Below, piece by piece: positions 1 through 8,621 of a stretch of DNA of 64,000 nucleotides. Location of the stretch: the NCBI GenBank assembly GCA_963978545.1, contig OZ021733.1, positions 35,011,424 to 35,075,423 of the forward strand, given 5' to 3'. The position numbers and the translations under genes were made by a program. This DNA is from Linyphia triangularis (lineage: Eukaryota > Arthropoda > Arachnida > Araneae > Linyphiidae). Each line of letters starts with the position of its first letter. Positions within the stretch are counted from its first letter, which is position 1. Below the pieces are notes generated by a model. That model had not been told where the DNA came from and made no database searches. It saw nothing but the letters and a program-made list of their open reading frames with translations.

Positions 1-116
1 AAGAAATGTTACAGGCTTTAGAAATCTAGAGGTTGATTGAATATAATTTTTAAATTGTTGAAGAAACTTGGTAATTTAAATAAAAAGTAGTCTAATTTAC
101 CCTTATCATTTTATTA

Positions 117-132
117 GTTCAGTAGTTTGAAC
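117..132. repeat. Short inverted repeat, 5-bp arms
   Basis: GTTCA and TGAAC are separated by 6 bases. It recurs at the same offset in all units. It is short enough to arise by chance. Confidence 0.4.
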
Positions 133-317
133 CTTGAAGTGACCATAGGTTAATATTTAAATGTGTCTCCAGCCCCCTTTCTTTACACCCTTCTGTTTAG
201 CAATTAATTTTTTACATATATTTAACTAGTTTACATGAAATTTACTTTCGTTGTTGCTTTCATTCAGAAATTTTTTACAAAACTTTTGTTTCAATGCCCA
301 TAAAATGCTCAATCGGG

Positions 318-373
318 TTTTTTTTTCCCTCCCTTTTTTTTTCTCTTTTTGTTTTCTTCTTCTTTTTTTTTCT
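318..373 (+). repeat. Length-variable T/C tract (one per unit)
   Basis: A near-pure pyrimidine stretch of T runs and one C run, broken only by single or paired G. It recurs in every unit, and each unit entry gives its position. The tracts fall into two classes: 54-56 bp in A units and 70-78 bp in B units. B tracts carry an extra G-plus-T-run segment before the C run. The tract plus the 9-bp indel account for essentially all length differences between units. Such tracts are prone to replication slippage and can adopt unusual DNA structure; whether this one does is inference. Confidence 0.95.
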
Positions 374-438
374 ATCTTGTACCTAAAAAAGTATTCCTTT
401 TTTGTAAATGAACCTAAATTGTTCTCTAGACTCTAATT

Positions 439-514
439 GTGGAACTGGCTGATGGTAGAAGTACAAAAGGGACATGGAAATTTTAGAATCCAGTTTAAGG
501 TTTTGCCATTGTAA
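439..514 (+). pseudogene. Possible degraded retrotransposon aspartic protease fragment
   Basis: The frame from 439 to 486 contains LADGR with a preceding Val-Glu. The frame from 482 to 514 reads FRIQFKVLPL and then stops. In Ty3/gypsy-type protease domains a hydrophobic-x-LADG strand is followed some 20-30 residues later by a hydrophobic strand ending in VLPL or similar, ahead of an LG-containing motif. Here the two parts lie in different frames, the catalytic D-[ST]-G is not visible upstream, and stops surround both. The match is short enough to be coincidence. If real, it is an old, broken remnant present in every unit at the same offset. Confidence 0.2.
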
Positions 515-660
515 AGGTAATTTTATAGGTATTAAAACAATTTTGCTGTTATAATTGATTCTGTAATTTTATTTGTTTGATCTGTATATTAATTGAAAAT
601 GACTTTGCTCTTTTATTCAACATAATCAGAGATGTATTTTCGTGGATTCACCTGCACGAA

Positions 661-669
661 TATAAAAAG
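661..669 (+). promoter_or_regulatory. TATA-like word, one per unit
   Basis: TATAAAAAG matches the eukaryotic TATA-box consensus and sits in a slightly GC-richer setting (cacctgcacgaa before, gtacgaccc after). It is kept in all units; in units 12 and 15 the base just upstream changes (cacgattata). In AT-rich DNA such words are common, there is no initiator or gene to confirm it, and the conservation reflects only the youth of the array. Confidence 0.15.
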
Positions 670-1201
670 TACGACCCTAATGCAATTTTAATTTTTAATT
701 ATTTTAAACTGAAAAAGTAGAAAGAAAAAAAATTTGTCTCAAATACAACCTGATTAATCTTATTGTTTAAATAAGTAGTGTTTTTTTTCACTTGATTTTT
801 GCTTGCCTTCCATCTTATTTATGGGTTCTATTGAATTGATTGAATTTTATGATATATAACTGTTAAAATATAAAGTAATTTTCAAAAAATCTTGAATTGT
901 TTGTTGTTATCGGTATTCCGTTTATGTTTGGTTATTAATTTATTGTTTTTGAATTTCTTTTCTTGAAATTGAAAATGATATTTTTAAAAAGAGGAAATGA
1001 ATTACTATTTTTTCTCGCTTAAAATTAATGTTTACCACTTTTTTTCTTCCAATATGTGCTAAACTAGAGATTTTATAATTAACACTATCTAAATTTGAGA
1101 TTGCTATTAACAAATAATCTAACAAAGAACATTAATTTCAATAAATCTTTAATTTAGAAATTTTTTCCAAAGTCTCATATTACCTTGACTCTTTGCAGTT
1201 C

Positions 1202-1393
1202 ATGTATTTTATTTTTATTTTGCCATTAAAATGTTATTCTAATCGTAGTATGGCCTTACTGAATTCTTGGACCAGAAAATTATACCAACTAAAATTCTAT
1301 TCTAAGCAAGTCCAAAAGGTAGCAGTTTGGTTTTGCATGTCAAAGGTGCCGGTTTTGAATCTGGGTATAGCCATAGAAGTTAATTGTGATTAA
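1202..1393 (+). other. Longest ATG-initiated frame of the unit, 63 codons, probably not coding
   Basis: The frame opens at an ATG and ends at TAA. It has a short hydrophobic beginning (MYFIFILPLKCY) and a basic, mixed remainder. It lies in one of the less AT-rich parts of the unit and follows CCTTGACTCTTTGCAG at 1183-1198, which resembles a splice acceptor. The frame recurs in every complete unit with a few amino-acid changes (Q to K in units 2 and 5, R to H in unit 19), and no excess of silent changes is evident. I recognise no domain. At this base composition a frame of this size is expected by chance, so I do not call a gene. Confidence 0.15.
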
Positions 1394-1581
1394 AAATCCT
1401 GGTTCAGCCTTTTGTTTATTATTAATTAGTCGTTAGTGTGCTTAAAAGTAACTTGAGGAGTGTACAAACCAACTAAACCTACACTATGAAAGTTGTGATT
1501 GTTGAAACCAATGATTGAAGTGTCATTGCCTTTAATGTAAAATGCTGAAAAACCTTCTTGAGTCCAAAAATTAGAAAATAA

Positions 1582-1597
1582 TTAGCTCTTTAGCTAA
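1582..1597. repeat. Inverted repeat, 6-bp arms, 4-base loop
   Basis: TTAGCT, CTTT, AGCTAA. Compact enough to form a small hairpin on either strand and present in every complete unit at this offset. No T run follows that would suggest a terminator. Confidence 0.5.
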
Positions 1598-1707
1598 AAT
1601 ATTTATTCAATAAATTAGAATTATTTGATATTCCAAGATTAGTCTTCAAACAAAATGGGTAAACAAGTTGAAAGTTAAACAGTATTTTTCAGTTGACTTG
1701 TTTGATA

Positions 1708-1726
1708 TTAAATATTCAATATTTAA
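1708..1726. repeat. Near-palindrome, 9-bp arms around one base
   Basis: TTAAATATT, C, AATATTTAA. A perfect two-fold symmetric AT-only element of the kind bound by dimeric DNA-binding proteins, or extruded as a small cruciform. It is unchanged in every unit I compared. Nothing identifies a binding protein. Confidence 0.6.
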
Positions 1727-2020
1727 AGTTTGTAGTGATTTTTTAATGAAAAATTTCCTAAGTATTTTAGATTAAACATCGAGACTGATGAATCTTTTTA
1801 AAAAATTTCATGTTGCTAAAGAAAAACATGCGAGACATGCTATTTTTTTGCTTTACAAATTTTATACGCCACTTTAAACATTGATTGAGACTTCAAATCT
1901 ACATCTTAATATCTGATTAATTTTTTTCTTTATTAAAGGTATCCTTTATCTTCTGTTGTAAATGCTTTTGTTAAGCTTGAAATCAAACAAAAAGCACACA
2001 TGAATGTATTGCACATTATT

Positions 2021-2048
2021 TAATAATTTTTTAATTTTACTATACTTC
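2021..2048 (+). repeat. 9-bp indel site (short form here)
   Basis: Units 1, 10, 13, 18 and 21 have the short form, in which the T run is followed by AATTTTACTATAC. All other complete units have a form 9 bp longer with a second T run and AAATTCACTATAC; unit 6 has one more T. The distance between fixed landmarks on either side is 1,215 bp in the short form and 1,224 bp in the long. The site is a clean marker for the A-short haplotype. Confidence 0.9.
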
Positions 2049-2214
2049 TCTTATATTGCTGTTTTTATTTTTTAATGCAACTCATATTTTTAAAACGTTA
2101 TTTATAGTTTTAAACTTCATCTATTAGTTTCTAAATGTCATTCATTGTTTTGGAACTCAAATTTAACTGTTCATTTGTATATCTATAGCCTGAAAATACC
2201 AATTTCTTTATGTT

Positions 2215-2233
2215 TGTAGAATAAACGTCTACA
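2215..2233. repeat. Inverted repeat, 6-bp arms, 7-base loop
   Basis: TGTAGA, ATAAACG, TCTACA. The spacer overlaps an AATAAA word. It is present in all complete units. Confidence 0.5.
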
Positions 2234-2252
2234 CACTCTTGAATTTCTGTTT

Positions 2253-2262
2253 GTTTCGAAAC
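2253..2262. repeat. 10-bp palindrome GTTTCGAAAC
   Basis: Perfect two-fold symmetry centred on a CpG, which is rare in this AT-rich unit. It recurs in every complete unit. It resembles a site for a dimeric regulator, but none can be named. Confidence 0.5.
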
Positions 2263-2376
2263 TGAATAAATGACTTTTTAATAAATTTAGCGAAACCTAG
2301 CATTGTATTTAGAAAATAGTGTGAATACATTTTAAGCACATGCTGTGTTATTCAATTATTTTGAAAAGAGTTTACA

Positions 2377-2413
2377 TCAACATTGTACCTTTTAAAATGA
2401 TTCAACATTGTAC
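2377..2413 (+). repeat. 12-bp direct repeat TCAACATTGTAC, 25 bp apart
   Basis: Copies at 2377-2388 and 2402-2413 are identical. In units 3, 6, 8, 12 and 15 the first copy reads TCATTATTGTAC, so the perfect repeat exists only in part of the array. The second copy runs into the palindrome TTGTACAA (2408-2415). Confidence 0.8.
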
Positions 2414-2609
2414 AAAATATTGTGTGCTGGATCTTATGATTTCTACTTGCCTTCTTTTAGGAATATTAATTTAAGTGAAGTTTATTTTTCAAATATTTCC
2501 AGAGTCAGTACTCACATTGGCTTTTTCTCCTATATTTGTTGTTCTTGTTCCACACACAAAAAATCGTATTTGGTATTAATAAAATTGCATTTGTTTAAAC
2601 TGTAATATC

Positions 2610-2629
2610 GGTTCTACATTTTTAGAACC
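2610..2629. repeat. Hairpin-capable inverted repeat, 7-bp arms, 6-base loop
   Basis: GGTTCTA, CATTTT, TAGAACC. This is the most stable-looking small hairpin in the unit because the arms contain G:C pairs. It lies about 27 bp after an AATAAA word (2578-2583). Present in all complete units. A role in RNA 3' end formation would be speculation. Confidence 0.6.
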
Positions 2630-2788
2630 TAAACAATTATATTTTTCATTGAATTATCTATTTTCCTATTCATACTTGTAAAACTTGATTTCATTGAATT
2701 TGCAAGTAAAGAAGATATGCACAATAATTACTTGCACACTCATAAATAATTTAATTTATAAGTCCTTATGGTTATTCTAATTGTTAAT

Positions 2789-2828
2789 TCAGATTTATTA
2801 TTTTTAAAGAAATTACATTCAAATCTGA
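2789..2828. repeat. Inverted repeat, 8-bp arms, 24-base spacer
   Basis: TCAGATTT at 2789-2796 and AAATCTGA at 2821-2828. It is followed closely by a second inverted repeat that crosses the chosen unit boundary. Confidence 0.5.
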
Positions 2829-2837
2829 TTTTATTAA

Positions 2838-2863
2838 TTATTTTTTGTAATTTTAAAAAATAA
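2838..2863. repeat. AT-only inverted repeat across the unit boundary, 9-bp arms
   Basis: TTATTTTTT, GTAATTTT, AAAAAATAA. It lies 9 bases after the previous inverted repeat and is repeated at each unit-to-unit junction. All A:T pairs, so weak as a hairpin, but it could melt readily. Confidence 0.5.
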
Positions 2864-5752
2864 GAAATGTTACAGGCTTTAGAAATCTAGAGGTTGATTG
2901 AATATAATTTTTAAATTGTTGGAGAAACTTGGTAATTTAAATAAAAAGTAGTCTAATTTACCCTTATCATTTTATTAGTTCAGTAGTTTGAACCTTGAAG
3001 TGACCATAGGTTAATATTTAAATGTGTCTCCAGCCCCCTTTCTTTACACCCTTCTGTTTAGCAATTAATTTTTTACATATATTTAACTAGTTTACATGAA
3101 ATTTACTTTCGTTGTTGCTTTCATTCAGAAATTTTTTACAAAACTTTTGTTTCAATGCTCATAAAATGCTCAATCGGTTTTTTTTTTTTTTTTGTTTTTT
3201 TTTTTCCCCCCCTTTTTTTTTTCTCTTTTTGGTTTTTTTCTTCTTTTTTTTTCCTATCTTGTACCTAAAAAAGTATTCCTTTTTTGTAAATGAACCTAAA
3301 TTGTTCTCTAGACTCTAATTGTGGAACTGGCTGATGGTAGAAGTACAAAAGGGACATGGAAATTTTAGAATCCAGTTTAAGGTTTTGCCATTGTAAAGGT
3401 AATTTTATAGGTATTAAAACAATTTTGCTGTTATAATTGGTTCTGTAATTTTATTTGTTTGATTTGTATATTAATTGAAAATGACTTTGCTCTTTTATTC
3501 AACATAATCAGAGATTTATTTTCGTGGATTCACCTGCACGAATATAAAAAGTATGACCCTAATGCAATTTTAATTTTTAATTATTTTAAACTGAAAAAGT
3601 AGAAAGAAAAATTTTTTGTCTCAAATACAACCTGATTAATCTTATTGTTTAAATAAGTAGGGTTTTTTTTCACTTGATTTTTGCTTGCCTTCCATCTTAT
3701 TTATGGGTTCTATTGAATTGATTGAATTTTATGATATATAACTGTTAAAATATAAAGTAATTTTCAAAAAATCTTGAATTGTTTGTTGTTATCGGTATTC
3801 CGTTTATGTTTGGTTATTAATTTATAGTTTTTGAATTTTTTTTCTTGAAATTGAAAATGATCTTTTTAAAAAGAGGAAATGAATTACTATTTTTTCTCGC
3901 TTAAAATTAATGTTTACCACTTTTTTTCTTCCAATATGTGCTAAACTAGAGATTTTATAATTAACACTATCTAAACTCGAGATTGCTATTAACAAATAAT
4001 CTAACAAAGAACATTAATTTCAATAAATCTTTAATTTAGAAATTATTTCCAAAGTCTCATATTACCTTGACTCTTTGCAGTTCATGTATTTTATTTTTAT
4101 TTTGCCATTAAAATGTTATTCTAATCGTAGTATGGCCTTACTGAATTCTTGGACCAGAAAATTATACAAACTAAAATTCTATTCTAAGCAAGTCCAAAAG
4201 GTAGCAGTTTGGTTTTGCATGTCAAAGGTGCCGGTTTTGAATCTGGGTATAGCCATAGAAGTTAATTGTGATTAAAAATCCTGGTTCAGCCTTTTGTTTA
4301 GTATTAATTAGTCGTTAGTGTGCTTAAAAGTAACTTGAGGAGTGTACAAACCAACTAAACCTACACTATGAAAGTTGTGATTGTTGAAACCAATGATTGA
4401 AGTGTCATTGCCTTTAATGTAAAATGCTGAAAAACCTTCTTGAGTCCAAAAATTAGAAAATAATTAGCTCTTTAGCTAAAATATTTATTCAATAAATTAG
4501 AATTATTTGATATTCCAAGATTAGTCTTCAAACAAAATGGGTAAACAAGTTGAAAGTTAAAAAGTATTTTTCAGTTGACTTGTTTGATATTAAATATTCA
4601 ATATTTAAAGTTTGTAGTGATTTTTTAATGAAAAGTTTCCTAAGTATTTTAGATTAAACATCGAGACTGATGAATCTTTTTAAAAAAATTCATATTGCTA
4701 AAGAAAAACATGCGAGACATGCTATTTTTTTGCTTTACAAATTTTATACGCCACTTTAAACATTGATTGAGACTTCAAATCTACATCTTAATATCTGATT
4801 AATTTTTTTCTTTATTAAAGGTATCCTTTATCTTCTGTTGTAAATGCTTTTGTTAAGCTTGAAATCAAACAAAAAGCACACATGAATGTATTGCACATTA
4901 TTTAATAATTTTTTATTTTTTTTAAATTCACTATACTTCTCTTATATTGCTGTTTTTATTTTTTAATGCAACTCATATTTTTAAAACGTTATTTATAGTT
5001 TTAAACTTCATCTATTAGTTTCTAAATGTCATTCATTGTTTTGGAACTCAAATTTAACTGTTCATTTGTATATCTATAGCCTGAAAATACCAATTTCTGT
5101 ATGTTTGTAGAATAAACGTCTACACACTCTTGAATTTCTGTTTGTTTCGAAACTGAATAAATGACTTTTTAATAAATTTAGCGAAACCTAGCATTGTATT
5201 TAGAAAATAGTGTGAATACATTTTAAGCACATGCTGTGTTATTCAATTATTTTGAAAAGAGTTTACATCAACATTGTACCTTTTAAAATGATTCAACATT
5301 GTACAAAATATTGTGTGCTGGATCTTATGATTTCTACTTGCCTTCTTTTAGGAATATTAATTTAAGTGAAGTTTATTTTTCAAATATTTCCAGAGTCAGT
5401 ACTCACATTGGCTTTTTCTCCTATATTTGTTGTTCTTGTTCCACACACAAAAAATCGTATTTGGTATTAATAAAATTGCATTTGTTTAAACTGTAATATC
5501 GGTTCTACATTTTTAGAACCTAAACAATTATATTTTTCATTGAATTATCTATTTTCCTATTCATACTTGTAAAACTTGATTTCATTGAATTTGCAAATAA
5601 AGAAGATATGCACAATAATTACTTGCACACTCATAAATAATTTAATTTATAAGTCCTTATGGTTATTCTAATAGTTAATTCAGATTTATTATTTTTAAAG
5701 AAATTACATTCAAATCTGATTTTATTAATTATTTTTTGTAATTTTAAAAAAT
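2862..5752 (+). repeat. Unit 2 (B haplotype)
   Basis: Length is 2,891 bp, the longest class. The barcode is gTBBBLca. The T/C tract is 3178-3255 (78 bp), joint longest with unit 5. It shares two rare bases only with unit 5: a4168 (changing a CAA to AAA in the 66-codon frame) and g5099. These mark units 2 and 5 as a recently separated pair. The CTCGAG site typical of B units is present near 3976. Confidence 0.97.
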
Positions 5753-8621
5753 AAGAAATGTTACAGGCTTTAGAAATCTAGAGGTTGATTGAATATAATT
5801 TTTAAATTGTTGAAGAAACTTGGTAATTTAAATAAAAAGTAGTCTAATTTACCCTTATCATTTTATTAGTTCAGTAGTTTGAACCTTGAAGTGACCATAG
5901 GTTAATATTTAAATGTGTCTCCAGCCCCCTTTCTTTACACCCTTCTGTTTAGCAATTAATTTTTTACATATATTTAACTAGTTTACATGAAATTTACTTT
6001 CGTTGTTGCTTTCATTCAGAAATTTTTTACAAAACTTTTGTTTCAATGCCCATAAAATGCTCAATCGGTTTTTTTTTTTCCCCCCTTTTTTTTTCTCTTT
6101 TTGTTTTTTCTTCTTTTTTTTTCTATCTTGTACCTAAAAAAGTATTCCTTTTTTGTAAATGAACCTAAATTGTTCTCTAGACTCTAATTGTGGAACTGGC
6201 TGATGGTAGAAGTACAAAAGGGACATGGAAATTTTAGAATCCAGTTTAAGGTTTTGCCATTGTAAAGGTAATTTTATAGGTATTAAAACAATTTTGCTGT
6301 TATAATTGATTCTGTAATTTTATTTGTTTGATCTGTATATTAATTGAAAATGACTTTGCTCTTTTATTCAACATAATCAGAGATGTATTTTCGTGGATTC
6401 ACCTGCACGAATATAAAAAGTACGACCCTAATGCAATTTTAATTTTTAATTATTTTAAACTGAAAAAGTAGAAAGAAAAAAAATTTGTCTCAAATACAAC
6501 CTGATTAATCTTATTGTTTAAATAAGTAGTGTTTTTTTTCACTTGATTTTTGCTTGCCTTCCATCTTATTTATGGGTTCTATTGAATTGATTGAATTTTA
6601 TGATATATAACTGTTAAAATATAAAGTAATTTTCAAAAAATCTTGAATTGTTTGTTGTTATCGGTATTCCGTTTATGTTTGGTTATTAATTTATTGTTTT
6701 TGAATTTCTTTTCTTGAAATTGAAAATGATATTTTTAAAAAGAGGAAATGAATTACTATTTTTTCTCGCTTAAAATTAATGTTTACCACTTTTTTTCTTC
6801 CAATATGTGCTAAACTAGAGATTTTATAATTAACACTATCTAAATTTGAGATTGCTATTAACAAATAATCTAACAAAGAACATTAATTTCAATAAATCTT
6901 TAATTTAGAAATTTTTTCCAAAGTCTCATATTACCTTGACTCTTTGCAGTTCATGTATTTTATTTTTATTTTGCCATTAAAATGTTATTCTAATCGTAGT
7001 ATGGCCTTACTGAATTCTTGGACCAGAAAATTATACCAACTAAAATTCTATTCTAAGCAAGTCCAAAAGGTAGCAGTTTGGTTTTGCATGTCAAAGGTGC
7101 CGGTTTTGAATCTGGGTATAGCCATAGAAGTTAATTGTGATTAAAAATCCTGGTTCAGCCTTTTGTTTAGTATTAATTAGTCGTTAGTGTGCTTAAAAGT
7201 AACTTGAGGAGTGTACAAACCAACTAAACCTACACTATGAAAGTTGTGATTGTTGAAACCAATGATTGAAGTGTCATTGCCTTTAATGTAAAATGCTGAA
7301 AAACCTTCTTGAGTCCAAAAATTAGAAAATAATTAGCTCTTTAGCTAAAATATTTATTCAATAAATTAGAATTATTTGATATTCCAAGATTAGTCTTCAA
7401 ACAAAATGGGTAAACAAGTTGAAAGTTAAAAAGTATTTTTCAGTTGACTTGTTTGATATTAAATATTCAATATTTAAAGTTTGTAGTGATTTTTTAATGA
7501 AAAGTTTCCTAAGTATTTTAGATTAAACATCGAGACTGATGAATCTTTTTAAAAAAATTCATATTGCTAAAGAAAAACATGCGAGACATGCTATTTTTTT
7601 GCTTTACAAATTTTATACGCCACTTTAAACATTGATTGAGACTTCAAATCTACATCTTAATATCTGATTAATTTTTTTCTTTATTAAAGGTATCCTTTAT
7701 CTTCTGTTGTAAATGCTTTTGTTAAGCTTGAAATCAAACAAAAAGCACACATGAATGTATTGCACATTATTTAATAATTTTTTATTTTTTTTAAATTCAC
7801 TATACTTCTCTTATATTGCTGTTTTTATTTTTTAATGCAACTCATATTTTTAAAACGTTATTTATAGTTTTAAACTTCATCTATTAGTTTCTAAATGTCA
7901 TTCATTGTTTTGGAACTCAAATTTAACTGTTCATTTGTATATCTATAGCCTGAAAATACCAATTTCTTTATGTTTGTAGAATAAACGTCTACACACTCTT
8001 GAATTTCTGTTTGTTTCGAAACTGAATAAATGACTTTTTAATAAATTTAGCGAAACCTAGCATTGTATTTAGAAAATAGTGTGAATACATTTTAAGCACA
8101 TGCTGTGTTATTCAATTATTTTGAAAAGAGTTTACATCATTATTGTACCTTTTAAAATGATTCAACATTGTACAAAATATTGTGTGCTGGATCTTATGAT
8201 TTCTACTTGCCTTCTTTTAGGAATATTAATTTAAGTGAAGTTTATTTTTCAAATATTTCCAGAGTCAGTACTCACATTGGCTTTTTCTCCTATATTTGTT
8301 GTTCTTGTTCCACACACAAAAAATCGTATTTGGTATTAATAAAATTGCATTTGTTTAAACTGTAATATCGGTTCTACATTTTTAGAACCTAAACAATTAT
8401 ATTTTTCATTGAATTATCTATTTTCCTATTCATACTTGTAAAACTTGATTTCATTGAATTTGCAAGTAAAGAAGATATGCACAATAATTACTTGCACACT
8501 CATAAATAATTTAATTTATAAGTCCTTATGGTTATTCTAATTGTTAATTCAGATTTATTATTTTTAAAGAAATTACATTCAAATCTGATTTTATTAATTA
8601 TTTTTTGTAATTTTAAAAAAT
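5753..8621 (+). repeat. Unit 3 (A-long, with B-type middle)
   Basis: Length is 2,869 bp, barcode aCAABLtg. It is A-type through offset 1162, then carries the B bases at the 1753-1812 marker group (aaaagtttcc, catattgc), so the haplotype switches somewhere between those offsets. It has the cattattg form near 8140, which breaks the first copy of the 12-bp direct repeat. The T/C tract is 6069-6124 (56 bp). Confidence 0.97.

Larger units (their letters stand above)
1..2861 (+). repeat. Unit 1 (A-short haplotype)
   Basis: Length is 2,861 bp. It carries A alleles throughout, the short form of the 9-bp indel and g-type 3' markers (barcode aCAAAScg). The T/C tract is 318-373 (56 bp) and is preceded by GGG instead of the usual GG, as in units 10 and 13. 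Private bases include t1419 (g elsewhere) and c1680 (a elsewhere). It is the reference for all unit offsets quoted here. Confidence 0.97.
2706..2922 (+). repeat. Linked three-marker junction block
   Basis: The base pair of markers g2706/t2782 near the end of one unit always precedes g at offset 61 of the next unit (here 2922). The alternative pair a/a always precedes a. This holds at all 22 junctions in the window. The block shows that the chosen unit boundary is arbitrary and that exchange inside these 217 bp has not occurred, or has not survived, in this array segment. Confidence 0.9.

Noticed and set aside
248..268. CENP-B box like sequence (tttcgttgttgctttc)
   Set aside because: Only the first half resembles the box; the required CGGG part is absent.
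251..436. 61- to 68-codon frame across the T/C tract in some units
   Set aside because: Its phenylalanine-rich middle is just the T tract read as codons. It is open only where the tract length happens to keep the frame, and it starts with TTG.
917..934. Yeast-type ARS core (gtttatgtttgg)
   Set aside because: Only 9 of 11 positions fit; such near matches are frequent at this base composition.
940..1125. 61-codon frame on the minus strand, one per unit
   Set aside because: It starts with TTG, shows many amino-acid differences between A and B units, and is frameshifted in units 11 and 14.
1193..1393. 66-codon frame on the plus strand, one per unit, as a gene
   Set aside because: Its first codon is TTG; the first ATG is at 1202. 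No domain or neighbour supports it, and changes between copies alter amino acids freely. Conservation only mirrors the near-identity of the units.
1486..1518. Ten-residue ATG frame MKVVIVETND
   Set aside because: It recalls the start of response regulators, but a stop follows directly and no continuation exists in any frame.
2408..2605. 65-codon frame on the plus strand, one per unit
   Set aside because: It starts with TTG inside the direct repeat, has a random-looking F/S/Y/K-rich product, and carries replacement changes (S to R in units 6, 12 and 15; F to S in unit 7; Y to F in units 18 and 21).
2838..2863. Terminal inverted repeats of a transposon at the unit junction
   Set aside because: The arms are 9 bp of pure A/T facing each other across 8 bases, with no target-site duplication or distant partner.
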